Of a stretch of DNA of 64,000 bases, positions 45,651 through 54,319 are shown in pieces. Every line of letters starts with the position of its first letter. Position 1 is the stretch's first letter. Source of the DNA: Pseudomonas sp. MM211. GTDB taxonomy: Bacteria; Pseudomonadota; Gammaproteobacteria; Pseudomonadales; Pseudomonadaceae. The notes under the pieces were generated by a model. That model worked only from the letters and a program-made list of their open reading frames with translations, ran no database searches and was not told the DNA's origin. Where the stretch lies: the NCBI RefSeq assembly GCF_020386635.1, contig NZ_CP081942.1, forward strand, positions 2,542,001 to 2,606,000, in the 5' to 3' direction. Both the position numbers and the translations under genes were made by a program.

Positions 45651-46637
45651 TTGCAGGATTATGACCCCGCAGCGGTTTTCCTTATGTCCGATCTGGTTGG
45701 TTTCATGCCTTTCAATTCAAGCGCTTTCAAGGAAGAGGAACTGTTCCCTATCCGTGAAGTGGCTCGATTGACCGGCGTGAACCCTGTGACGCTACGTGCC
45801 TGGGAACGGCGCTATGGGTTGATCCAGCCGGTGCGTACCGACAGTGGTCATCGCCTGTACTCGCCTACGGACGTCGAGACGGTGCGCAGCGTTCTGGCCT
45901 GGATCGAGCGCGGCGTACCGGTCAGCAAGGTCGGTCGGATTCTTGCTCGCCACAGTGTCAGCGAAACCAGCAGCGCACCGACCTACGAGTCGGCCACTTC
46001 GGGTGAGTGGGCGCAGTGGCAGAGCCGTCTGCTGGACGCCGTGCAAGCCTATGACGAGGCCGAGTTGGGTCGCGTCTATGGGCAGGTATTTTCCAGCTAC
46101 CCGCTGTCGGTCACCTTTCAGGACATCATCATGCCGCTCTGGCAGCGCCTGCTGCTGCGTCATGGTCGTCCTGGATACAGTAGTGAATGGCTGTTCTTCG
46201 ATACTTTCCTGCGTGGCCGCGTGTTGCAGCGGTTGCACAATCTGCGTGATCAGCCTGGTCGCCGTCTGTTGCTGGTTGCACTGCCGGGGCGTTGCCGCGA
46301 GCTCGAGTTACTGGTCACCGGCCTGCTGCTGAGCCCGGCCGATGTCGCCGTGCACGTGCTGGGCATCGGCCAGTCGCTGGAAGAACTGCCGCAGGTGTGC
46401 GGCAGGATGCGGCCAGTGGCAGTGGTCGTGTTTTCCAATCAGGCGCCAGTAGCGGATACCCCGCAGACTGTGGAACGCCTGGCGCTCACTCTCGAATGCC
46501 CGGTCGCGCTGGTGGGCGAGGGTGCCGATCTGCTCGAGGAAAGTCTGCGCGGTTCAGCCATCGCTTGCCTGGGCAGCGAAGGCCGTCTGATGCGTCGACG
46601 TTTGCGGCAGTTTCTGGGCGGTCGCCTGGATACCTGA
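45651..46637 (+). CDS. MerR-family regulator, LitR/CarH-like fold without B12 ligand
   Basis: A 328-residue regulator. The MerR winged helix is FPIREVARLTGVNPVTLRAW followed by ERRYGLIQPVRTDSGHRLYS. Residues about 130-215 are a four-helix segment and 220-325 a Rossmann-like domain resembling a cobalamin-binding domain (RRLLLVALPGRCRELELLVT). The usual His ligand (ExHxxG-type) is missing; the position reads GRCREL. This matches the class II LitR proteins, which act in light responses with a LOV partner in P. putida. The start is taken as TTG 45651 with GGAG five bases ahead; the first ATG is 45684. A LOV gene lies 0.6 kb downstream on the other strand. Confidence 0.82.
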   Translation: MQDYDPAAVFLMSDLVGFMPFNSSAFKEEELFPIREVARLTGVNPVTLRAWERRYGLIQPVRTDSGHRLYSPTDVETVRSVLAWIERGVPVSKVGRILARHSVSETSSAPTYESATSGEWAQWQSRLLDAVQAYDEAELGRVYGQVFSSYPLSVTFQDIIMPLWQRLLLRHGRPGYSSEWLFFDTFLRGRVLQRLHNLRDQPGRRLLLVALPGRCRELELLVTGLLLSPADVAVHVLGIGQSLEELPQVCGRMRPVAVVVFSNQAPVADTPQTVERLALTLECPVALVGEGADLLEESLRGSAIACLGSEGRLMRRRLRQFLGGRLDT

Positions 46638-46647
46638 GGCAAATGCC

Positions 46648-47250
46648 TCAGAGGTGATGGGCGCGGGGATACAGGCTGCGGTGTTGCTGATACAGATAGT
46701 TCTGCAGGCGTTCGCCGTTGTCTTCGTCCAGCGTCAGCTCATAGGCCAACATGCCGTCGTCGGTCACACGCACCAACCTGCCTTGCAGGGTGATCGGTTC
46801 CATTTCATCGACATCCAGGTCGAGGCTGAACCGCTCTGGCGGTGAGGCTTTTGCGGTTTGTGCGACCAGCAGGCCGCTTAGCGACAGCTCATGGATAAAC
46901 AGGCTGCCTGGCTGCCCATCGCGTGCCAGCAACGGTTGCGGCGGGTCGAGAGGCAGGCGCCAGGCGCGATCGAAGGAACCCTCTTCGAAGATCTGCGGCA
47001 CGCCAAGTTCCAGATGCGGAGTGTTCTGCTCATCGGTGACCAGATGAGGCGTGAACGACAAACGCTGATTGGCGACATGCGCTTCTATGGTCAATTGCTC
47101 CATGGCGGCGCAGCTGGCCAGCAGCTCGGCAGTCTGGCGCGCGGCATCGACCTGCAGGCCCGGATCGACATCGACCGGGGCAGGGCTATTTTCGGTAAGT
47201 TGTTGTATGAATTCCATTTCGAGGGGTGTCAGGAGCGACGAATCTTGCAT
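46648..47250 (-). CDS. PilZ-like (YcgR-type) protein, degenerate motifs
   Basis: A 200-residue soluble protein. Residues about 45-95 resemble the N-terminal YcgR-type domain (EAHVANQRLSFTPHLVTDEQ). Residues about 100-195 resemble a PilZ barrel (SLFIHELSLSGLLVAQ, then EPITLQGRLVRVTDDGM). The second motif reads ELSLSG where canonical PilZ has (D/N)xSxxG, and no RxxxR pair is obvious, so cyclic di-GMP binding is doubtful. It starts 30 bp after the LOV gene on the same strand, suggesting one transcript. The alternative is a structural PilZ-fold adaptor. Confidence 0.6.
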   Translation of the reverse strand: MQDSSLLTPLEMEFIQQLTENSPAPVDVDPGLQVDAARQTAELLASCAAMEQLTIEAHVANQRLSFTPHLVTDEQNTPHLELGVPQIFEEGSFDRAWRLPLDPPQPLLARDGQPGSLFIHELSLSGLLVAQTAKASPPERFSLDLDVDEMEPITLQGRLVRVTDDGMLAYELTLDEDNGERLQNYLYQQHRSLYPRAHHL

Positions 47251-47280
47251 GACGGCTTTCTGCGCAAGGTAGGAGCACCC

Positions 47281-47763
47281 TTATGACAACTCGCCACCGG
47301 TTTCGTTACCGTACGTCCGTCGCTTCAATTCATCCAGCTCGGCTTGCAGGGCTTGCACCTTGGCCTCCAGCTTCCTGACCCGTTCCTGATTCTGCACGTG
47401 CTCGCTGACGTTCTTCTGGATACCGATGAAGTAGGTCAGTTGATCGCCTTCATTGAATACCGGGGTGATCGACAGCTCATTCCAGAACGGGCTGCCATCC
47501 TTGCGATAGTTGCGGATCACCTGGCGGCAGGGTTGCTGAGTGCGCACGGCTTCGCGAATCAGCGCCAGTGACGGCTGGTCACGATCGCCGGCTTGGAGAA
47601 AGCGACAATCCTGATAGAGGATTTCTTCGCTGCTGTAGCCGGTCAGGGTTTCGAATGCCGGATTGGCGTAGATGAGGATGTTGTCCTCTCCCTCCTGCTC
47701 TGCGACCACGATGCCGTCATTCGAGGCATCGACCACCAATTGCAGCAGTTTGGCGTTGATCAT
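47281..47763 (-). CDS. Short LOV blue-light photoreceptor
   Basis: A 160-residue protein made of one LOV domain and a C-terminal coiled-coil helix, almost residue for residue like the short LOV proteins SB1/SB2 of P. putida. The flavin-adduct cysteine is Cys53 in ILYQDCRFLQAGDRDQ, and NYRKDGSPFWNELSITPVF and LTYFIGIQKNVSEHVQNQ are the FMN-ring contacts and J-alpha start. The helix (VRKLEAKVQALQAELDELKR) should mediate light-dependent dimer changes. It lacks an output domain and must act through a partner. Neighbours are a LitR-like regulator and a PilZ-like protein. Confidence 0.92.
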   Translation of the reverse strand: MINAKLLQLVVDASNDGIVVAEQEGEDNILIYANPAFETLTGYSSEEILYQDCRFLQAGDRDQPSLALIREAVRTQQPCRQVIRNYRKDGSPFWNELSITPVFNEGDQLTYFIGIQKNVSEHVQNQERVRKLEAKVQALQAELDELKRRTYGNETGGELS

Positions 47764-47902
47764 TTCATGCGTCCCTCAGCCATTTTCGCCAGTTTATCAG
47801 AGGCCCGCCTGACCGCTCTCTTTCTAGCGCGTGGCCGCGCTGAACGAGCTCTTGCGCAATGCGGCATAATGCTCGGCGCAGTTCTCAACATACGGAGTTT
47901 TC

Positions 47903-48355
47903 ATGAAAGTCGCGATTCTGTCCGGGTCGGTTTATGGCACCGCTGAAGAGGTGGCCCGGCACGCTGAAGGTCTGCTGAAGCAGGCCGGTTTCGACGCCTG
48001 GCACAACCCGCGGGCGAGCCTGGAGGATGTTCTGGCATTCGGCCCAGAGGCCTTTCTGGTAGTGACCTCGACCACCGGCATGGGCGAGTTGCCAGATAAT
48101 CTACAGCCGCTGTACTTCGCGATCCGCGACAGGTTGCCTGCGTGGAGTGCTCTGCCTGGTGGCGTGATCGCTCTGGGCGATTCGAGCTATGGCGACACCT
48201 ATTGCGGCGGTGGCGAGCAGGTGCGCGAGCTGTATGGCGAATTGGGCGTCCGCGAAGTGCTGCCCATGTTGCGTGTGGATGCCAGCGAAAGCGTCACTCC
48301 AGAACAGGATGCCGAACCCTGGCTCGCGGAGTTCACCGAGGCGCTACGCGGGTAA
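47903..48355 (+). CDS. Flavodoxin (MioC-like)
   Basis: A 150-residue FMN-binding electron carrier. The phosphate loop is SGSVYGTAEEVA near residue 8. The isoalloxazine loops are TSTTGMGELPDNLQPLYF near residue 55 and GDSSYGDTYCGGGEQVREL near 92. It belongs to the short-chain MioC-like type. It is encoded opposite to the LOV gene with 139 bp between starts, and matches the PA3435 position next to the folM/folE/folX block in P. aeruginosa. Confidence 0.9.
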   Translation: MKVAILSGSVYGTAEEVARHAEGLLKQAGFDAWHNPRASLEDVLAFGPEAFLVVTSTTGMGELPDNLQPLYFAIRDRLPAWSALPGGVIALGDSSYGDTYCGGGEQVRELYGELGVREVLPMLRVDASESVTPEQDAEPWLAEFTEALRG

Positions 48356-48475
48356 ACGACCGTTTATCCTGCTAGGCGAACATTATTGAACCGCAGCCGG
48401 TCGGGTGTAGGGAGCGTTCGCTTTCATTGATGAAAGTGGCGAGCTTTCCACCAAACTGGATGAAAGGTGATGATA

Positions 48476-48865
48476 ATGAACAAGACCAAAATGACAGCAT
48501 TCCTCTTCAGTGGCCTGTTGGCCACTGCGATGCTTCCTGCCGTAGCAGATTCGACTGCTCCACAGACCGGGCCCGCCACTCCCTCAGCCCCTGCCGTGCC
48601 AGCAGATGACCCAGGCCTGGGCACCGATGACGGCACCACACTTCCGGGCGGCACCACGACTCCCGGTACCAATGGCGGCACTACTGCACCAGGCACCGGA
48701 ACGGGTACGGGGAATGGAACTGGAGCCGGTACTGACCCGATGCCAGGTGGTACTGGCACCAATGGTGGTGGAACAGGCGGTGCGGGTAGCGGCACTGGTG
48801 ATGGTACCGGCGGCGGTGCTAGCAGCGGAGCAGGCGGCGCTGCTGGTGGCGGCAGCGGTCAGTAA
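48476..48865 (+). CDS. Secreted glycine/threonine-rich low-complexity protein
   Basis: A 129-residue protein with a signal peptide (MTAFLFSGLLATAMLPAVA). A proline-rich linker follows and then about 80 residues of glycine, threonine, alanine and serine in irregular short repeats (GGTTTPGTNGGTTAPGTGTG-like). No fold or partner is recognised. AAAGGTGAT precedes the ATG at 48476. The 5' leader contains the hairpin CTTTCAT-TG-ATGAAAG at 48421-48436. Extracellular or cell-wall location is inferred only from composition. It stands alone between flavodoxin and the TyrR-type regulator. Confidence 0.65.
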   Translation: MNKTKMTAFLFSGLLATAMLPAVADSTAPQTGPATPSAPAVPADDPGLGTDDGTTLPGGTTTPGTNGGTTAPGTGTGTGNGTGAGTDPMPGGTGTNGGGTGGAGSGTGDGTGGGASSGAGGAAGGGSGQ

Positions 48866-48927
48866 GCCATGATTCTGGCGCAGGTGTTCCCAATGGGAAC
48901 GCCTGCCCGATCTCCAACTAGCCTGTG

Positions 48928-50457
48928 CTAACGATTGCCCTTGATGCCGTATTTGCGTAGCCGCGTAGCAATGGCGCTGTGCGAGGTGTTCAAGCGCGCA
49001 GCCAGTTGCCGAGTAGATGGATGACTGGCGTAGAGTTTTTCCAGCAAGTCCTTCTCGAAAGCTGCAACCGCGGCCTCCAGGCTGCCGACTTCCCCTCCGA
49101 TTTGCTGAGCGACGGCGGTGCCAGCGATATCCAGATCACCAATCTGCACCAGATTGCTGTCGCAGATCGCCGCGGCGCGGAAAATCACGTTCTGCAACTG
49201 CCGCACGTTACCTGGCCAGCGATTGCTCAATAGGGCAGCGTAGGTATCAGGCGTCAGCCGGCATTGAGTGCGCTGAATTTGCGCGCAAGCGTGCTGCATG
49301 AAATGTCGGGCCAGCAGCAGGATGTCCTGACCTCGCTCGCGCAGCGGCGGCACCTGCAGGTTGAGCACGTTCAGGCGATAGAACAAGTCCTCGCGAAATT
49401 CTCCTTCATTGACCATCCGCTCCAGATTGCGGTGCGTGGCGCTGATGATGCGCACATCGACCCGCTCCTCGCGATCTCCGCCGACCCTGCGAAAGGTGCC
49501 GTCGCTAAGAAAACGCAGCAGCTTGGCCTGCAGGTACGGCGACATCTCACCGATCTCATCGAGAAATACCGTGCCGTGGTTGGCCAGTTCCAGTAGGCCC
49601 GGCTTGCCACCGCGTTGTGCGCCGGTAAACGCGCCGGGTGCATAGCCGAACAGCTCGCTCTCGGCGAGGCTTTCTGGCAGGGCGGCGCAGTTCAGGGCAA
49701 GAAACGATGCACTGTGACGCGTGCTGAGGGCGTGGCAGGCGCGCGCCACCAATTCTTTGCCGGTGCCGGTTTCACCGTGGATCAGCAAAGGCGCGTCCAG
49801 CGTTGCGACTCGCTGAGCGCGGGCCTTGAGGGTACGGATTGGCAGTGAATCGCCAAGCAACGAATCGAAGCCCTCGGCGTGATCATGGTGCAGCGCTGCC
49901 AAGCGAGCACCTATACGGCTGGGTTCGTAAAGGGTCAGCAGGGCGCCGGCCAGTTGCCCGGTCTCGACGGTTTCGCTGATGGGCGTGGCCTCCAGCAGCA
50001 GCGCCTGGCCGTTCAGTGTCACCTCACGCAGTGGCAGGCGGAAATGCTGATCGAGCAGTGCCTGTTGCAGATCCGTCTCGGCGAACAGCTCACCCAGCGC
50101 TGCGCCTTCGGGTTCTCGACCGCACAGGCTGATCAGCGCCGGGTTGGCCAGCAATACGCGGCCGTCACCATCGACCGCTAGTACCGGATCGCTCATCGCT
50201 GCCAGCAATGCATCGAGCTGCAACCGGCGGCGTTGCCCGGGAAGAATGTCCACCACGGTCACCGCTTGCACCCCACGCACCTTGAACAGCGCTTCGCGCA
50301 GCTCATCGAGCACAGCTGCGCTCAGGGTCGGTGCGTCGATGTAGACGTTGGGCGGCACCATTTCCACAGCGTCGAGATTGAGGTTACGGCCACCCAGCAG
50401 GGCGAGCACTTCCTGAGTGATACCGACGCGATCGATGAAGGTGACGTGAATGCGCAT
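48928..50457 (-). CDS. TyrR/PhhR-type sigma-54-family activator (ACT-PAS-AAA-HTH)
   Basis: A 509-residue regulator: an ACT domain at 1-75 (MRIHVTFIDRVGITQEVLAL), PAS at about 80-190 (LLAAMSDPVLAVDGDGRVLL), and an AAA+ domain with Walker A IHGETGTGKELV near 230 and FGYAPGAFTGAQRGGKPGLL. The C-terminal HTH is STRQLAARLNTSHSAIATRL. A GAFTGA loop is retained, so activation of sigma-54 promoters is possible, although TyrR of E. coli lacks it. It is divergent from mdcA with 170 bp between starts. PhhR normally senses aromatic amino acids; here its target could be mdc. Confidence 0.82.
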   Translation of the reverse strand: MRIHVTFIDRVGITQEVLALLGGRNLNLDAVEMVPPNVYIDAPTLSAAVLDELREALFKVRGVQAVTVVDILPGQRRRLQLDALLAAMSDPVLAVDGDGRVLLANPALISLCGREPEGAALGELFAETDLQQALLDQHFRLPLREVTLNGQALLLEATPISETVETGQLAGALLTLYEPSRIGARLAALHHDHAEGFDSLLGDSLPIRTLKARAQRVATLDAPLLIHGETGTGKELVARACHALSTRHSASFLALNCAALPESLAESELFGYAPGAFTGAQRGGKPGLLELANHGTVFLDEIGEMSPYLQAKLLRFLSDGTFRRVGGDREERVDVRIISATHRNLERMVNEGEFREDLFYRLNVLNLQVPPLRERGQDILLLARHFMQHACAQIQRTQCRLTPDTYAALLSNRWPGNVRQLQNVIFRAAAICDSNLVQIGDLDIAGTAVAQQIGGEVGSLEAAVAAFEKDLLEKLYASHPSTRQLAARLNTSHSAIATRLRKYGIKGNR

Positions 50458-50526
50458 GGTGGGCCGGGCAACGGGGGAACAGTGGCGCAGTATGCCCGGT
50501 CTGCACCTCGGCGGTAACCGATGCGC

Positions 50527-50549
50527 ATCGTTAACCTGATCGTAACGAT
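50527..50549. promoter_or_regulatory. Inverted repeat in the mdcA promoter region
   Basis: ATCGTTA and TAACGAT, seven-base arms with a 9-bp spacer, lie 79-101 bp ahead of mdcA. The spacing resembles LysR-type operators, so MdcR is the first candidate binder; TyrR-family boxes do not match. Confidence 0.4.
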
Positions 50550-50627
50550 ACGACAGCGTGCTTGATTGATGGGGTCTCCCCGCACTCCTACTGTACTGCC
50601 ACGACAGCGGAATTCGTGGAGTCATCA

Positions 50628-52289
50628 ATGACAACTACAATCGCCCCACCCCCGCAATGGTCGCGTCGCCGCGCCGAGAAGGCCCGACGTCTCGATCAGG
50701 TGCGCACACTCGCCGATGGCGTGGTGCTGCCCAGCGACAAGATCGTCGCGGCCCTTGAAGCGTTGATTGCTCCCGGCGACCGGGTAGTGCTCGAAGGCAA
50801 CAACCAGAAGCAGGCGGATTTCCTTTCTCGCTCGCTGGCTCAGGTCGACCCCAGCCGCCTGCACGACCTGCACATGATCATGCCCAGCGTCAGCCGTGCC
50901 GAGCACCTCGATCTGTTCGAGCGTGGCATCGCCCGCAAACTCGACTTCTCCTTTGCCGGCCCGCAGAGCCTGCGCATCAGCCAACTGCTCGAAGATGGGT
51001 TACTCGAAGTAGGCGCCATTCATACCTACATCGAGCTGTACTCGCGGCTGCTGGTTGACCTGATTCCCAATGTTGCCCTGCTTGCTGGTTTCCAGGCCGA
51101 TCGCCACGGCAACATCTATACCGGGCCGAGCACCGAAGACACGCCGGCGCTGGTCGAACCCACCGCCTTTAGCGACGGCATCGTCATCTTTCAGGTCAAC
51201 GAGATCGTCGACGAGTTGCCGCGTGTGGACATTCCCGCATCCTGGGTGGACTTCGTGGTAGTGGCGGACAAGCCGTTTTACATCGAGCCGCTGTTCACCC
51301 GTGATCCGCGCCATATCAAGCCCGTGCATGTGTTGATGGCGATGATGGCGATCCGCGGCATCTACGAGAAGCACAACGTGCAGTCGCTCAACCATGGCAT
51401 CGGCTTCAATACCGCCGCCATCGAACTTATCCTGCCGACCTACGGCGAGTCCCTCGGCTTGAAGGGCAAGATTTGCCGCAACTGGACACTCAATCCGCAT
51501 CCGACGTTGATCCCGGCCATCGAGACCGGCTGGGTCGAAAGCGTGCACTGCTTCGGTACCGAGCTGGGCATGGAGGGCTACATCGCCCAGCGTCCGGACG
51601 TGTTCTTCACCGGCCGCGACGGCTCCATGCGTTCCAACCGGCTGATGTGCCAGTTGGCCGGACAGTACGCCGTCGACCTGTTTATCGGTGCGACGCTGCA
51701 GGTCGATGGTGATGGTCATTCCTCCACCGTGACCCGCGGTCGCCTGGCCGGTTTTGGCGGTGCGCCGAACATGGGCCATGACCCGCGTGGGCGCCGTCAC
51801 AGCACACCCGCCTGGCTGGACATGCGCCCTGCGCAGAGCGATGCGCCATTGTTGGAGCGTGGCAAGAAGCTGGTCGTGCAGATGGTCGAGACCTTTCAGG
51901 AGGGCGGCAAGCCGACCTTCGTGGAAACCCTCGATGCCGTCGGCGTAGCGCAGAAGGCTGGTATGCCGCTGGCGCCGATCATGATCTACGGCGACGACGT
52001 CACCCACTTGCTGACCGAGGAAGGCATCGCCTACCTGTACAAGGCGCGATCGCTGGAGGAGCGCCAGGCGATGATTGCTGCGGTCGCCGGCGTCACCAGC
52101 ATCGGCCTGCGTCACAACCCGAAAGATACCGAGCGTATGCGCCGCGAGGGACTGATCGCCCTGCCGGAAGACCTCGGCATCCGCCGCGCTGACGCCAGCC
52201 GTGAACTGCTGGCGGCCAAGAGCATTGCCGAACTGGTCGAGTGGTCCGGCGGCCTCTACAACCCTCCCGCCAAATTCAGGAGCTGGTGA
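50628..52289 (+). CDS. mdcA: Malonate decarboxylase alpha subunit (acetyl-S-ACP:malonate ACP transferase)
   Basis: A 553-residue subunit that exchanges acetyl for malonyl on the acyl-carrier protein. It is a CoA-transferase-like protein. Recognisable stretches are [20 protein letters not shown] near residue 45, [20 protein letters not shown] in the middle and [20 protein letters not shown], ending with PPAKFRSW. The ATG at 50628 has GTGGAG ahead of it. It is first of eight contiguous genes; the stop and mdcB start share TGATG. Confidence 0.96.
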   Translation: MTTTIAPPPQWSRRRAEKARRLDQVRTLADGVVLPSDKIVAALEALIAPGDRVVLEGNNQKQADFLSRSLAQVDPSRLHDLHMIMPSVSRAEHLDLFERGIARKLDFSFAGPQSLRISQLLEDGLLEVGAIHTYIELYSRLLVDLIPNVALLAGFQADRHGNIYTGPSTEDTPALVEPTAFSDGIVIFQVNEIVDELPRVDIPASWVDFVVVADKPFYIEPLFTRDPRHIKPVHVLMAMMAIRGIYEKHNVQSLNHGIGFNTAAIELILPTYGESLGLKGKICRNWTLNPHPTLIPAIETGWVESVHCFGTELGMEGYIAQRPDVFFTGRDGSMRSNRLMCQLAGQYAVDLFIGATLQVDGDGHSSTVTRGRLAGFGGAPNMGHDPRGRRHSTPAWLDMRPAQSDAPLLERGKKLVVQMVETFQEGGKPTFVETLDAVGVAQKAGMPLAPIMIYGDDVTHLLTEEGIAYLYKARSLEERQAMIAAVAGVTSIGLRHNPKDTERMRREGLIALPEDLGIRRADASRELLAAKSIAELVEWSGGLYNPPAKFRSW

Positions 52290-53167
52290 TGAGCGCTATC
52301 CATTCCAAGCAGCCGCAGCTTTCGCTCGGCGAGTATCTCGCGGATCTGGCGGTAGACGCCCTGATCGACGAAGCCGACCTGTCGCCCAAACCGGGGCTGG
52401 TCGACAAGCGCGGCAGTGGGGCCCACCACGATCTGCATCTGGGCCTGATGCACGCCTCGGCATTGGCGCTATGGCCCTGCTTCAAGGCGATGGCGGAGGC
52501 CGCGCTGGCCGAAGGCGAAATCAATCAGACGCTACGCGAGGCGCTTGGCCGCATAGGCCGCGAAGGTGAGCAGGAAATGCTGCGCGTCACCGCTGGCGTC
52601 AACACCCATCGTGGCGCTATCTGGGCGCTGGGCTTGCTGTGTGCTGGCGCTGCGTTGGATAGCCGGCAGCTGGCCGCCAGCTCTGTGGTGGTGCGTGCTG
52701 CCCGTATCGCATTGCTCGACGACCGAGCATTGCCGGTCAGCGACGACAGCCACGGTACCCAGGTTTGCCGGCTCTATGGTGTTCATGGTGCTCGGGAGGA
52801 GGCGCAACTGGCTTTCCCATCGGTCATCCATCATGCATTGCCACAGCTGACCAGCAGCCGCGCTGCTGGCGCTGGCGAGCAGAACGCCCGGCTGGATGCC
52901 TTGCTGGCGATCATGAGTCAGCTGGCCGACACCTGTGTGCTCTACCGCGCGGGCCTCGAGGGCCTGCGCTGCATGCAGAACGGTGCCCGCGCCGTGCTCG
53001 ATGCCGGTGGCGTTGCCAGCCTGGCCGGGCGCCGCCGCCTGCGTGAGCTGGAAGGCGAGATGTTGCGGCTACGTGCCTCGCCAGGCGGCGCGGCGGATTT
53101 GCTCGCTGCGTCCTTGTTTCTCGACCGCCTGCAGCGTGGTCTGCCGGCTCAGATTGGGAGTCTCTGA
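52289..53167 (+). CDS. mdcB: Triphosphoribosyl-dephospho-CoA synthase MdcB
   Basis: A 292-residue enzyme making the prosthetic-group precursor 2'-(5''-triphosphoribosyl)-3'-dephospho-CoA. Family signatures are [20 protein letters not shown] near residue 32 and [20 protein letters not shown] near 98, with SDDSHGTQ in the later part. CAGGAG lies ahead of the ATG at 52289, which overlaps the mdcA stop by one base. It is required with mdcG to charge MdcC. Confidence 0.95.
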   Translation: MSAIHSKQPQLSLGEYLADLAVDALIDEADLSPKPGLVDKRGSGAHHDLHLGLMHASALALWPCFKAMAEAALAEGEINQTLREALGRIGREGEQEMLRVTAGVNTHRGAIWALGLLCAGAALDSRQLAASSVVVRAARIALLDDRALPVSDDSHGTQVCRLYGVHGAREEAQLAFPSVIHHALPQLTSSRAAGAGEQNARLDALLAIMSQLADTCVLYRAGLEGLRCMQNGARAVLDAGGVASLAGRRRLRELEGEMLRLRASPGGAADLLAASLFLDRLQRGLPAQIGSL

Positions 53168-53169
53168 AC

Positions 53170-53469
53170 ATGGAAACCCTGTCCTTCCAATTCCCCGCCG
53201 GGGCGCCGGCCCGTAACCGCGCACTGGTCGGCTGTGTCGGCTCTGGCGATCTCGAGGTACTGCTGGAACCCGGTGCCGACGGCACCCTGGCGATTCAGGT
53301 GGTGACCTCGGTAAACGGTAGTGCGCCGCGCTGGCAGCAGCTGTTCGAGCGCATGTTCCGTGAGCAGCTGCTGCCGGCCATGAATATCGAAATTCACGAC
53401 TTTGGTGCCACGCCCGGCGTAGTGCGTTTGCGGCTGGAGCAAGGTTTCGAGGAGCTGAACCATGACTGA
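53170..53469 (+). CDS. mdcC: Malonate decarboxylase acyl-carrier subunit (delta)
   Basis: A 99-residue carrier protein that holds the phosphoribosyl-dephospho-CoA arm. The attachment serine is most likely Ser25 in CVGSGDLEVLLEP. The fold follows the CitD/MdcC type, not a four-helix ACP. It sits 2 bp after mdcB and overlaps mdcD by 8 bp. Confidence 0.95.
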   Translation: METLSFQFPAGAPARNRALVGCVGSGDLEVLLEPGADGTLAIQVVTSVNGSAPRWQQLFERMFREQLLPAMNIEIHDFGATPGVVRLRLEQGFEELNHD

Positions 53470-54319
53470 CGCCACGATCCAACGGTTGCTCGAGCAGCGC
53501 AGCTTCACCGAGCTCGGTGCACGCCAGCGGGCTCGCGCGCTGCTCGATGCGGGCAGTTTTCGCGAACTGGTCGATCCGTTCGCCAGGGTGGTCTCGCCGT
53601 GGCTGCCCCTGCAGGGCATCGTGCCCCAGGCCGATGACGGTGTGGTGGTTGCGAAGGGGCTGATCGACGCGCAGCCAGCGGTGGTCATCGCCATCGAAGG
53701 TGCCTTTCAGGGTGGCAGTCTGGGCGAGGTGGGCGGGGCCAAGATTGCCGGCGCTCTGGAGTTGGCCGCGCAGGACAACCGTGACGGTACGCCGACCCGC
53801 GCCGTATTGCTGCTGGAAACTGGCGGTGTACGCCTGCAGGAGGCCAACCTCGGCCTGGCGGCGATTGCCGAGATCCAGGCGGCGATCGTCGATCTGCGCC
53901 AGTACCAGCCGGTGATCGGCCTGGTGGCCGGCCCGGTCGGCTGCTTTGGCGGCATGTCGATCGCCGCAGGCCTGTGCAGTTATCTGCTGGTGACCCGTGA
54001 GGCTCGCCTGGGGCTCAACGGCCCGCAGGTGATCGAGCAGGAGGCGGGGATTGATGAGTACGACTCACGGGATCGCCCCTTCATCTGGAGCCTCACCGGT
54101 GGTGAACAACGCTATGCCAGCGCGTTGGTGGATCGCTATGTGGCCGACGACGTCGAGCCGATTCGCCATGCAGTGATCGAGCTGTTGCGTCAGGGCAAGC
54201 CGGCGCTTGAACGCAGCCGCCGGCATGCCTGGTTCCTCGAGCGCCTGCAGCGCGTCGATACCAGTATTCAGGCCGATGCCGCTGCAGTGCGTAGCGCCTT
54301 TCAAGGAGAACAGCCATGA
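53462..54319 (+). CDS. mdcD: Malonate decarboxylase beta subunit
   Basis: A 285-residue crotonase-fold subunit of the malonyl-ACP decarboxylase. Typical stretches are ARALLDAGSFRELVDPFARV near 20, AIEGAFQGGSLGEVGGAKIA near 78, VLLLETGGVRLQEANLGLAA near 117 and GPVGCFGGMSIAAG near 157. It overlaps mdcC by 8 bp and mdcE by 4 bp, so assembly of the beta/gamma pair is favoured by coupled translation. Confidence 0.95.
   Translation: MTDATIQRLLEQRSFTELGARQRARALLDAGSFRELVDPFARVVSPWLPLQGIVPQADDGVVVAKGLIDAQPAVVIAIEGAFQGGSLGEVGGAKIAGALELAAQDNRDGTPTRAVLLLETGGVRLQEANLGLAAIAEIQAAIVDLRQYQPVIGLVAGPVGCFGGMSIAAGLCSYLLVTREARLGLNGPQVIEQEAGIDEYDSRDRPFIWSLTGGEQRYASALVDRYVADDVEPIRHAVIELLRQGKPALERSRRHAWFLERLQRVDTSIQADAAAVRSAFQGEQP

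Noticed and set aside
48560..48865. Tandem DNA repeat or CRISPR-like array
   Set aside because: The repetition is codon-level Gly/Thr low complexity in one open frame, with no constant repeat unit or spacers.
50458..50627. Sigma-54 (-24/-12) promoter for mdcA
   Set aside because: No TGGCAC-N5-TTGC match was found by eye between the divergent genes, despite the adjacent activator with GAFTGA.
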